Assembly (NCBI RefSeq): GCF_037646345.1
Contig: NZ_JBBEWR010000013.1
Coordinates: 87,240-151,239 of the forward strand
Reading direction: 5' to 3'
Origin: Ascidiimonas aurantiaca
GTDB taxonomy: Bacteria; Bacteroidota; Bacteroidia; Flavobacteriales; Flavobacteriaceae
Length of the DNA stretch: 64,000 nt
Below the pieces are notes generated by a model, which was given only the letters and a program-made list of their open reading frames with translations, made no database searches and was not told the DNA's origin. Position 1 is the first letter of the stretch. Every line of letters starts with the position of its first letter. Shown here piece after piece: positions 16,943 through 25,476 of the stretch. The translations under genes were made by a program, and so were the position numbers.

Positions 16943-19900
16943 ATGGAAACACCCTCATTTAAAGAAGACCATATTTCGCAAATACCGGCATTGCAACTGC
17001 TGATTAAAATAGGATATACCTATTTAAATCAGCAAGAAGCTACCGAGACACGAGGCAACAAACTTTCTAATGTAATCTTAGAAGATGTATTGAGAAAGCA
17101 GTTGCATAAAATGAATGCAGCAAAAGTATCCTCTACCAAGGAAGTCCCTTTTAGTGATAATAATATTGAAAGTGCCATCATTGCATTACGGGATATGCCG
17201 ATGGTAGATGGCTATTTGACCACATCGCAGAAAATATATGAACTACTTACGCTAGGGAAATCTTTGGAGCAAATTGTAGAGGGTGACCGCAAAAGCTTTG
17301 ACTTACACTATATAGATTGGAAAAATCCTGACAACAATGTATTTCATGTAACCGAAGAATTTAATGTCCTCCGGAGCGGACGAAAAGACCATTATCGCCC
17401 AGACATTGTCTTGTTCGTAAACGGTATTCCTCTAGCAGTCATAGAATGTAAACGTCCTGACATAAAAGAACCTTTAGAGCAAGCTATTTCCCAACAATTA
17501 CGAAACCAGCAAGACGATGGCATTAGAAGTTTATATGCAATCTCGCAATTACTCATGGTTCTCACGGTAAATGAAGGTAGCTATGCCACTACAGGCACCG
17601 AACCTAAGTTTTGGGCGAAATGGAAAGAAAATTTCCGCTCTCAAAAAGAGGAGACCGCATTCAACCAAAAACTATTTCGGCTCAAGAACAAAGCATTACC
17701 CAATGAAATTAAAGACAGATTATTTGTGGAGCGTTTTAAATATGTCAGAGCCCATTTTGAACAACTAGAAGGTGAAGAAGTGCAACCGACGCCACAAGAC
17801 CAGTACTTATACAGTTTGTGTAGACCAGAACGATTGTTGGAACTGGCATATGATTTCACCTTATTCGATAATGGAGCAAAGAAAATTGCTCGTTATCAAC
17901 AATATTTTGCCATTAAGAAGGCTATGGCACAACTTACAAAAATGGCTGATGGTAAACGCCAAGGAGGTGTAGTTTGGCATACCCAAGGTAGCGGAAAATC
18001 ATTGACCATGGTGATGTTGGCACAGGCAATAGCCATGGAACCCTCGATAAAAAATCCAAAAATTATATTGGTCACCGATAGAACAGATTTAGATAGACAG
18101 ATAACAGGGACCTTTCAAAAATGCGGTTATGATGATGTTGAAAATGCAAAGACAGGTGCTCAGTTGGTAGAGCTGTTGGAGAGTAAAAGTGATGCTGTGG
18201 TAACTACCATAATCAACAAGTTTGAAACAGCAGTTAAACGAATCAAAATACCGTTGGAAAGCCCTAATATTTTTGTTTTAGTTGATGAAGGCCATCGTAC
18301 CCAGCATGGTACTTTTAATATTGAGATGCAAAAAACACTACCCAATGCGTGTTTTATAGCATTCACCGGAACACCCTTATTTAAAAAAGACAAGAATACA
18401 TTATCCAAATTCGGAACTATCATCGATAGCTATACCGTTGACCAGGCGGTAAAGGATAAAGCCGTTGTTCCTCTACTGTACGAGGGAAGGCATGCACTTC
18501 AAGATGTGAATGCGGCTCCGTTGGATAACTATTTCAATATGATATCTGAACCATTAACACCTTATGAAAAAGCAGATTTAAAAAAGAAATTTAGCAAGGC
18601 AGACCAACTAAATATTGCCGAGCAAAAGATTTATGCCATCTGTTGGGATATATCGAAACACTTTCAAAAAAACTTTCAGGGAACGGGGTTCAAAGGGCAG
18701 GTCGTTTGTCAAAGCAAAGCATCCGCTGTTAAATACAAAAATTTCCTGGATAGTATTGGCTTAGTTACTTCAGAATTGGTGATTTCACCTCCGGACGAAC
18801 GTGAGGGTGAAGATTCGGCTTATGGCCAAACTCCTGATTCTGTAAAACAATTTTGGCATCGTATGATGGATGAACATGGTTCGGCCGTTAAATACCAGCA
18901 GAACATTGTAAATAGATTTAAAAATGACAATCATCCTGAGTTGGTTATTGTTGTTGACAAGCTATTAACCGGATTTGATGCACCCAACAATACTGTGCTA
19001 TATTTAACTAGAAAGCTCCTTGGTCATACGCTTTTACAAGCCATTGCCAGGGTTAACCGTGTTTACCCAGACAAGGACTACGGGTATGTAATTGACTACT
19101 ATGGTGTACTCCAGGAATTGGATAGTGCTATAAAGACCTATTCTACATTTGAGGATTTTGACGAAATGCAATTACAAGGTACAATCACCAACATAAACGA
19201 CGAAATAAAACGCTTACCACAGGTCCACTCAGATATATGGCAGTTGTTCAATACAATTAAAAACAAGAAAGATGCGGAAGCGTATCAACAATTGTTGAGG
19301 GATGAAGCTGTCCGAACCAAATTCTACAATAGACTATCAAACTATGCCCGAATCTTGAAACTGGCATTGTCTTCCATTGAATTTTATAAGACCACTCCTG
19401 AAAACCAATTGAAGAGATATAAGGAGGATTTGGCATTTTTTGTAAAACTTAGAAACTCGGTGATATCCAGATACTCCGATAAAATCAACTATAAAAAATA
19501 CGAGGGACAGATTCAGAAATTAATCGATACACATATTCCAACCGAAGATGTTGTGAAATTAACAGATTTGGTCAACATTTTTGATAAAGAAGCTTTTGAA
19601 CAAGAAGTAGAAAAAGTAGTGGGTAAAGCAGCTAAGGCAGATATGATTGCATCCAGAACTTCAAAGCACATAAGTGAAAAAATGGATGAAGACCCTGCCT
19701 TTTACAAACGTTTTTCGCAGTTGATTAAAGAAACTATAGATGATTATTTACAAAAGAGAATCAATGAAGCTGAATATCTCAATAAAATGGAAGAAATTAT
19801 GGATGCAGTATTGAATAGAACTGATTCTGAGTTACCAGAATCATTAAAAGATAAAGATATTGCAAGAGCATTTTACGGTATCTCTTTAGAAGAGTTTGAA

Positions 19901-20152
19901 ACTAAGATACCCGACAATGCCCAGCTCGTCTCAGTATCTGAACTATTAGCTTTAAAGTGCGATGAGATAATTCAAGGATTGAAAAAAGTGGATTGGGCAA
20001 AAAGTGTTGATATTCCAAAGAAAATGATATTTCTGATTGGCGACTTTATTATTGACGAAATAAGGGATAAACATAATTTGAAATTAAGTTTTGAGGATAT
20101 AGATAAGATAGCGGAAAGGATGGTTGATGTGGCTAAAATTCGATACAAATGA
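16943..20152 (+). CDS. hsdR: type I restriction endonuclease subunit R
   Basis: A 1069-residue motor and nuclease subunit: an ATP-driven translocase that cuts DNA at a distance from unmethylated sites. The N-terminal PD-(D/E)xK nuclease is visible as RPDIVLFVNG (D154) and VIECKRPD (E168, K170). The SF2 helicase core has Walker A TQGSGKS (347-353), a DEGH box (VDEGHRTQ) and motif III FTGTP. The second RecA domain ends in a motif VI-like ARVNRVYP. The long C-terminal helical part binds HsdM/HsdS. All catalytic motifs look intact, so the system is probably active. It is the last R-M subunit of the operon, 11 bp after hsdS. Confidence 0.96.
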   Translation: METPSFKEDHISQIPALQLLIKIGYTYLNQQEATETRGNKLSNVILEDVLRKQLHKMNAAKVSSTKEVPFSDNNIESAIIALRDMPMVDGYLTTSQKIYELLTLGKSLEQIVEGDRKSFDLHYIDWKNPDNNVFHVTEEFNVLRSGRKDHYRPDIVLFVNGIPLAVIECKRPDIKEPLEQAISQQLRNQQDDGIRSLYAISQLLMVLTVNEGSYATTGTEPKFWAKWKENFRSQKEETAFNQKLFRLKNKALPNEIKDRLFVERFKYVRAHFEQLEGEEVQPTPQDQYLYSLCRPERLLELAYDFTLFDNGAKKIARYQQYFAIKKAMAQLTKMADGKRQGGVVWHTQGSGKSLTMVMLAQAIAMEPSIKNPKIILVTDRTDLDRQITGTFQKCGYDDVENAKTGAQLVELLESKSDAVVTTIINKFETAVKRIKIPLESPNIFVLVDEGHRTQHGTFNIEMQKTLPNACFIAFTGTPLFKKDKNTLSKFGTIIDSYTVDQAVKDKAVVPLLYEGRHALQDVNAAPLDNYFNMISEPLTPYEKADLKKKFSKADQLNIAEQKIYAICWDISKHFQKNFQGTGFKGQVVCQSKASAVKYKNFLDSIGLVTSELVISPPDEREGEDSAYGQTPDSVKQFWHRMMDEHGSAVKYQQNIVNRFKNDNHPELVIVVDKLLTGFDAPNNTVLYLTRKLLGHTLLQAIARVNRVYPDKDYGYVIDYYGVLQELDSAIKTYSTFEDFDEMQLQGTITNINDEIKRLPQVHSDIWQLFNTIKNKKDAEAYQQLLRDEAVRTKFYNRLSNYARILKLALSSIEFYKTTPENQLKRYKEDLAFFVKLRNSVISRYSDKINYKKYEGQIQKLIDTHIPTEDVVKLTDLVNIFDKEAFEQEVEKVVGKAAKADMIASRTSKHISEKMDEDPAFYKRFSQLIKETIDDYLQKRINEAEYLNKMEEIMDAVLNRTDSELPESLKDKDIARAFYGISLEEFETKIPDNAQLVSVSELLALKCDEIIQGLKKVDWAKSVDIPKKMIFLIGDFIIDEIRDKHNLKLSFEDIDKIAERMVDVAKIRYK

Positions 20153-20230
20153 TGAGATCGGCATGATTATAATAATCTTTAAACATTAAGGAAAATGATT
20201 ATTTCAATTATCAAAGATTACATGTGACTA

Positions 20231-20953
20231 ATGAGAAGCAATAAAAATGAACACATGAAACAGGTGTTGCAGTATGGGTCAGAAGAGATTGAGTATCACC
20301 TAAGTTTTGTTGAAAGGAGAACCCTGGGGATTACCGTTCAACCCAATAGGCATGTTTTAGTTAAAGCTCCTTTAGGAAGTTCTATAGATAAAATACAGGC
20401 AAAAATCCGTAAAAAAGCACCATGGATTTTAAAACAAAAAGACCATTTTTTATCCTTTGAGCCTAGAACGCCTAAAAGGCGTTATGTTTCGGGTGAAACA
20501 CATTTATACTTGGGTAGGCAATATCAACTCAGAATTGTAACTGATATTAATGAGGAAAGAGTTAAATACACTGGCCGTTTTATTGAAGTTCATACCCAAG
20601 AAAAAGCCAAAGCCGAAAAAATGCTTTTAGATTGGTATAGGACCAAAGCTACCATTTGGTTCAATAAATTAGCTAACCATCCAATAGATAGATTCAAAAA
20701 ATATAATGTTTCCCCTAAAAATATTGAAATTAAGTTTATGAAGTACCGTTGGGGCTCGTGTTCAAACAATGGAAGAATTCTATTAAATCCAGAATTGATT
20801 AAAGCGCCTAAAGCTTGCATTGAGTATGTAATTATACATGAGCTTTGTCATTTGGTGCACAGGGACCACACTAAAGCTTTCTTCGATTTACAAACTAGGG
20901 AAATGCCAGACTGGAAAAAGTGGAAAAACAAACTGGAAAATATCTTGGCTTAA
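20231..20953 (+). CDS. YgjP-like zinc metallopeptidase
   Basis: A 240-residue protein of the YgjP/DUF45 metallopeptidase family. The zinc site is HELCHLVHRDHTKAFF (H203, E204, H207, likely third ligand H213), preceded by the family-typical MKYRWGSCSNNGRILLNPELIKAP. The substrate is unknown. From memory, genes of this family often lie beside hsdR in type I R-M loci, and here it follows after 78 bp on the same strand, so it is probably part of the same island. A later ATG at 20255 is a possible alternative start. Confidence 0.85.
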   Translation: MRSNKNEHMKQVLQYGSEEIEYHLSFVERRTLGITVQPNRHVLVKAPLGSSIDKIQAKIRKKAPWILKQKDHFLSFEPRTPKRRYVSGETHLYLGRQYQLRIVTDINEERVKYTGRFIEVHTQEKAKAEKMLLDWYRTKATIWFNKLANHPIDRFKKYNVSPKNIEIKFMKYRWGSCSNNGRILLNPELIKAPKACIEYVIIHELCHLVHRDHTKAFFDLQTREMPDWKKWKNKLENILA

Positions 20954-21128
20954 ACCAACTGATATGAAATTCATATACTGTCAAAGAAAAATTGATACCA
21001 ATAAAAGAAAAGCCTTTTAAACTTGAAAAAGAAATCCCAATTTCTTTTTAGAACATACTTTAGAAACCATAATGGGGCGTATTAAACGTAACAATACTTT
21101 TTTTATGAAAATAGTAAATTTGATAATC

Positions 21129-21395
21129 TTACTCCCCCAAAAGCGAAAAAAACCGATAAACCCTAAAAAGAATAAAAACGATAGAGAGGATCGCGATAAT
21201 AACCTGAATCACCATGCTTACAATTTCACCTACGATCCTGCCTACGATATAACCAATAAACCCGCCTATTAAAAACCCGGCAAATGCATTGAGCTCAGGA
21301 TCTTCATTGGCGATACCCACACCCATAAAGGCCCCTACAATGGCTACGATAATGCCCAATCCTTTTGAAAAGCTGTTTTCGTCTTCGTTTCCCAT
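21129..21395 (-). CDS. small glycine-rich membrane protein
   Basis: An 88-residue protein with a polar N-terminus (MGNEDENSFSKG) and hydrophobic stretches: GLGIIVAIVGAFMGVGIA, FAGFLIGGFIGYIVGRIVG, and a long Val/Ile-rich C-terminal segment. Glycine-zipper spacing (GxxxG) is visible in the second. There are two or three membrane helices. No family is recognised. The ATG at 21395 is chosen because the only longer option starts with TTG. It is on the same strand as, and 86 bp downstream of, the VWA gene. Confidence 0.6.
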   Translation of the reverse strand: MGNEDENSFSKGLGIIVAIVGAFMGVGIANEDPELNAFAGFLIGGFIGYIVGRIVGEIVSMVIQVIIAILSIVFILFRVYRFFSLLGE

Positions 21396-21481
21396 GTTCA
21401 ATTAGTTTTATGATCTTACAATACTAACAAATCGTGTTGCTGTGATCAATCGGGGTATTTCCTTAAATATGCTTCTGCCTG

Positions 21482-23671
21482 CTAAAAACTTTTGAGTACC
21501 CGCTCCAGGTGGAGATAGGCCATAGACAATAGCGGACTCGCATTTTTATCCCAGTTATCAGGGTCTTTTTTAATAAGCTTTGCACAGTTTTTGAGTCCTC
21601 TGGCAATTTCATGTATTCCGGTCCTGAGTTGTTTTTGGGTGATTCCCAAAACGTCTGGAAGGTTTTCATAATAGCTGTGTTTTTCCTGTATAAATCCTTT
21701 AAATTCTTCTGCCAGTTGCAGGCTTTCTCCATTCTGTACCTTTTTAAAATAGAGATCCAGATACGCAAGGTCGCTTCTCAGGATGTTTTTGGTGTATTCC
21801 AGAAATATCTCCCGGTCCTTTATTAAAAGTTGAATATAGGCCAGTACCCATTCTTTATCTTCGGCTTCGGGATGGAGATCCAGATATTTTTCAAACAGGG
21901 CTATGGCGGCTGAGTAGTAATCATGGGCTTCGTACATGAGCGCCAGATTAAAGAGGGTGTTAGGATCCTCAGGAAAACGATCGGCCAGTGTTTTAAATAC
22001 CTCTTTGGCACGGGTATATTTTTCTTCTTTAATATGAAAAACCCCTTCCCGGAATTTTTGAAGGCTCTCCGTATCCATATCAGTAAGTGTGGGTGTTTCT
22101 TTGGGGCGGTAAAGCCTGAAAAACCGCTGGAAGGCTCGTGTGAGCTCGTATGCATTCTGAGCATTCAAATACCGGCCCCCGGAAGATTGGGCGAGGTATT
22201 GCAGATCGCGTTCGGCTTCCGATCCCGGTTTGATATCAAAACCAATGGTATAATAGGTAACTGCTACGGCAATGGGGGTGGGGGCCTCACTGTTTTTTGA
22301 GAGGTTTGTTGTGGTATTAGCGGTAGGGCCGGTGCCTGTAAAATTCCGGGCAAAACGGGAAGCGTTGCCCGGTGGGGCCGGGATACCCGTACCATATACC
22401 GATAGCGGACGGATCTTACCACAGGAAGAGACCCCGTCACTCATTATAATGAGTTTTGGGGTAGCCGTAGTTCCGGAAGCTATGGCATATTCCTGAAGTC
22501 GGCGGGTGGCGGCATCAACTGCTTCTTTTAGAGGGGTACCCCCACCGGGACGCGGAATCGTACGTATGGCACTTTCCAGTTGTTGTTTATCACTGCTAAA
22601 CGTAAGGAGTTGTGAGGCGGTGGGGTCATTGTTACAGCCTCCCGAAAACGTTAAAAACCCGGCTTCCTGTTGTATGCCGGATGTATTTTGTAACGATTGC
22701 AAGCTGTGAATGGCGGCATCTTTGGCCTCTTCAATTTTTGCCTTTCCGCTTATTCCTTTATTGGCCATACTCCCCGAACGATCAAAAAGAAAGAGGGTGG
22801 TAGATTTGTTGTCTTTACAACCGCAGGGATAACTTGCATCATGAGTGACATATTTTTCACCCCATTCTTTATTTCTATGTGGTTCAATGTCTAAGAAATA
22901 ATGCAGCAAGGCACTAGAGGTCTTTCCAAAATTGTAGGTTCCCCCATATGGGTAAGTTATTACATTGCAACCTTTTAAAATGTCAGATGTGATTTTTTTT
23001 CTATGGAGTCCTTTTATGTTAACTTTGTATTTAAATTCATCAGGACATAATTCTCGTATGGTTTCGTATTCTCCTCCCTCTGGTAAAGGGTGTAAAAATT
23101 TAGAATTTTTGGCAGGATCGTGAAGAGCATTTTTAAGATCACTTTGAAGTATCCATTCCATACCATCTTCATCCACAAAAATATTTCCCGATTTTCGGAT
23201 AAGATTTCCTCTGGCAACCTTATTAAACAGATTTCTATTTATATGAAGATGTTTTGTGAGAACAAATATGGTTCCCTTTGCTTCTATACTACTTCTTTGC
23301 GTATTGACATTAAAAAATAATTTGTATTCTCCCGTTTCTCCTTTAAATGTATCTCTTAAATTATTTAATGGATAGGTTTTCCCGTCTTTTTCAAGTACCA
23401 GAATCGTTTTTTTGAGTACCAGAGGATATTTTTTTATTACTAACCCTAAAACCGGATCAGATTGATTGAAATAACCATATGGATATATTTTTTTATTGAT
23501 CTTAAGTGGACTTATATTGATATGATACTTCGCTCCTTTTTCCATATGGATCACCATACCATTTGTAATAGGTTTGATAAGATCTTTATGCGGAGGTCCT
23601 TTTTCCTGGGCCGTTATACTTAAGGAAAGCAGAAAAAACAGGAGGGTATATGTTAGCGTTACCGTTCTCAT
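21482..23671 (-). CDS. exported von Willebrand A domain protein with TPRs
   Basis: A 729-residue exported protein with an N-terminal signal peptide (LLFFLLSLSITAQE) and a ~270-residue unassigned region with CDPxx-like Cys pairs (ASYPCGCKDNKS). The von Willebrand factor A domain has a complete MIDAS metal site: DRSGSM (D297, S299, S301), the Thr in GGGTPLKEA, and Asp in IMSDGVSSC. TPR-like repeats follow (ARAKEVFKTLADRFPEDPNTLFNLALMYEAHDYYSAAIALFEKYL). Such proteins act as metal-dependent adhesion or assembly scaffolds in the periplasm or at the surface. The ATG overlaps the stop of the M48 gene (ATGA), which points to coupled translation and a joint role. Confidence 0.85.
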   Translation of the reverse strand: MRTVTLTYTLLFFLLSLSITAQEKGPPHKDLIKPITNGMVIHMEKGAKYHINISPLKINKKIYPYGYFNQSDPVLGLVIKKYPLVLKKTILVLEKDGKTYPLNNLRDTFKGETGEYKLFFNVNTQRSSIEAKGTIFVLTKHLHINRNLFNKVARGNLIRKSGNIFVDEDGMEWILQSDLKNALHDPAKNSKFLHPLPEGGEYETIRELCPDEFKYKVNIKGLHRKKITSDILKGCNVITYPYGGTYNFGKTSSALLHYFLDIEPHRNKEWGEKYVTHDASYPCGCKDNKSTTLFLFDRSGSMANKGISGKAKIEEAKDAAIHSLQSLQNTSGIQQEAGFLTFSGGCNNDPTASQLLTFSSDKQQLESAIRTIPRPGGGTPLKEAVDAATRRLQEYAIASGTTATPKLIIMSDGVSSCGKIRPLSVYGTGIPAPPGNASRFARNFTGTGPTANTTTNLSKNSEAPTPIAVAVTYYTIGFDIKPGSEAERDLQYLAQSSGGRYLNAQNAYELTRAFQRFFRLYRPKETPTLTDMDTESLQKFREGVFHIKEEKYTRAKEVFKTLADRFPEDPNTLFNLALMYEAHDYYSAAIALFEKYLDLHPEAEDKEWVLAYIQLLIKDREIFLEYTKNILRSDLAYLDLYFKKVQNGESLQLAEEFKGFIQEKHSYYENLPDVLGITQKQLRTGIHEIARGLKNCAKLIKKDPDNWDKNASPLLSMAYLHLERVLKSF

Positions 23672-25236
23672 TCCTTAATGGCGGCCATATAAGTGTCAAA
23701 CGCTTCTTTTCCGGTACTGTACTGAGTAAAATCAATTTCTTTATAACTGGTGGCCAGTAGCTTATTAATATCTCCAAAGCGTTTTACAGAAAGGGGGTGT
23801 GAGGTATAAACGGTTTCCAGGATCTCTGTAACCAGTACGTTAGACCCTTCTTCTCCCAGGTTTTTTAAAAGATCTCCGTCAAGTTCGCCTTCTACCGTAT
23901 TGAGTATCTCCCAGGCGTTGCTGGTAAGGTTGTTCATAAAGGTTTCATTTTTGGTACTGTTTACCATGATCTGCCAGAATCTGGCGGCTTCCCGTAGGTC
24001 ATACCCGCTGTTATACATATAAAACAGTCCTACCCGGTCTGACTGGGTCTCTTTCTTTTTATCGAAAATGTTCATTATGTTTTTAGGGGTAGTATATTCC
24101 ATAGCTTTATCAAAAGCGCTTCCCAGTATGCCGTCGTCAGACACCCGGGCTTTTTTCTTTATCAGCTTTTTTACCCATTTCACTCCCTTTTTGCCAATAT
24201 TGCTTTCGGTATATTTGCTCGCTTTAAAGCGTTGGGCGGCATGTTCATACGTTATATGTGCTATTTCATGGCCCAGTACGGTAGCGAGTTGCGCTTCGTT
24301 TTCCATAAGTTTTAAGAGCCCTGTATTAATGAAGATCATACCATTGGGGAAGGCCATGGCATTGGGAATATCGTTTTCAATTACATAAAACCTAAAGAAC
24401 ACTTCATGCTCTTTGGCAAAGGCCTCCTGTTTGACATATTCGGGCAAAAGCTGGTTCCCCACGAGATTGATATATCCCTGTATTTTGATATCGTCCAGCA
24501 GTTTGTAGTCAATTTTGCCTACCTTAATATTGCCTTCATGGAGTCCGTAAGCAGGGCTAAAAGCATTGTCGGGGATATGAGTGATACGGTTCATTTGGGA
24601 AGCATCAAAACTTTTGACTACCTCTTCCATAAGTAATTGATCGTTTTTGGTAAAACTGTTTTTACAGACTTCAATTTTCACGGCCTGATAGATCCCGTTG
24701 GTATTGGGCGAACCGGTAACGGTTAGAAAACTTCCTATGGGAACTTCCTCCATATCCAAAAAGCTTCTCCCTTTGCTACAGTTGCATTCGCCTCCTTTTT
24801 TACAGGTAATGGCAGCTTTACTGGTAAGTATTACTTTGCGCCCGTCTATATGGGCAATCCCATTTTCAAGTGCTTCAAAAACCCCCTCAAAGGTATCGCC
24901 ATCACTATCATCTTCCGCAATTACTACTTTGGTTAAAACACGTTTTCTGTTCTCAATACTAAAAGAAACGGTAGCTGTAGTGCCGGGAAAAATAACATCT
25001 TTACTTACAGGCTTGTTCTTAGACTTGAGGAATTGGGTTTTTTCATTGGCCAGTAGAGTAAACTCTTCTTTATCAAAACTTATGATCATTTGTTCATAAG
25101 GTGCTGTAAACTCAAAAATGGTCACTTCTTTCCAGGTCTCTTCTTCCTGTGCTGGTAAAACATGAATAAAAAAGAGAATAAGGAGAGCGCTGCACAAAAA
25201 GTGTAGCGTTTTGTTGGTTTTGGAAATGCTTTTCAT
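23668..25236 (-). CDS. exported M48-family metalloprotease
   Basis: A protein of about 522 residues with signal peptide MKSISKTNKTLHFLCSALLI. A ~250-residue N-terminal part of unknown fold contains a Cys cluster (CKKGGECNCSKG). A BepA/YfgC-like M48 peptidase domain follows with GHEIAHITYEHAAQ (zinc ligands H323 and H327, catalytic E324) and the downstream helix KKKETQSDRVGLFYMYNSGYD that supplies the third ligand. The C-terminus has the HPLSVKRFGDI motif typical of these enzymes. It probably cleaves or quality-controls envelope proteins. The ATG at 25236 is preferred over an in-frame TTG at 25242. It is the first gene of the M48-VWA pair. Confidence 0.88.
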   Translation of the reverse strand: MKSISKTNKTLHFLCSALLILFFIHVLPAQEEETWKEVTIFEFTAPYEQMIISFDKEEFTLLANEKTQFLKSKNKPVSKDVIFPGTTATVSFSIENRKRVLTKVVIAEDDSDGDTFEGVFEALENGIAHIDGRKVILTSKAAITCKKGGECNCSKGRSFLDMEEVPIGSFLTVTGSPNTNGIYQAVKIEVCKNSFTKNDQLLMEEVVKSFDASQMNRITHIPDNAFSPAYGLHEGNIKVGKIDYKLLDDIKIQGYINLVGNQLLPEYVKQEAFAKEHEVFFRFYVIENDIPNAMAFPNGMIFINTGLLKLMENEAQLATVLGHEIAHITYEHAAQRFKASKYTESNIGKKGVKWVKKLIKKKARVSDDGILGSAFDKAMEYTTPKNIMNIFDKKKETQSDRVGLFYMYNSGYDLREAARFWQIMVNSTKNETFMNNLTSNAWEILNTVEGELDGDLLKNLGEEGSNVLVTEILETVYTSHPLSVKRFGDINKLLATSYKEIDFTQYSTGKEAFDTYMAAIKE

Positions 25237-25358
25237 TGTCAATACTGATTTTGGTGTTTACATATCATTCATCCGCAGAAGGCTTGAGTAAAGAGTATCT
25301 GAAAAGGGGCAGGGTGATAATTGAGAATGCTTTTATAGGATTTTATAAAAACCTTTTT

Positions 25359-25381
25359 TTACACTCTGGGTTACAGTGTAA
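25359..25381. promoter_or_regulatory. small dyad between M48 and sensor-kinase genes
   Basis: TTACACT (25359-25365) and AGTGTAA (25375-25381) form a 7-bp inverted repeat with a 9-nt centre. It lies in the 240-bp divergent intergenic region and is a possible regulator-binding site. No clear promoter boxes were found around it. Confidence 0.25.
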
Positions 25382-25476
25382 TATTATTGAATATTAAGAT
25401 GTAGTTCAATGAGGGAATTTCCTTAAATTTATGATCCTACTTGGATTCCCCTTCCAATATTATTTATTTTAGAAAT

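Noticed and set aside
11841..21128. Att-type repeat of the tRNA-Leu 3' end at the far side of the R-M island
   Set aside because: No copy of the T-arm/acceptor sequence was found between 20.9 and 21.1 kb or elsewhere in the window.
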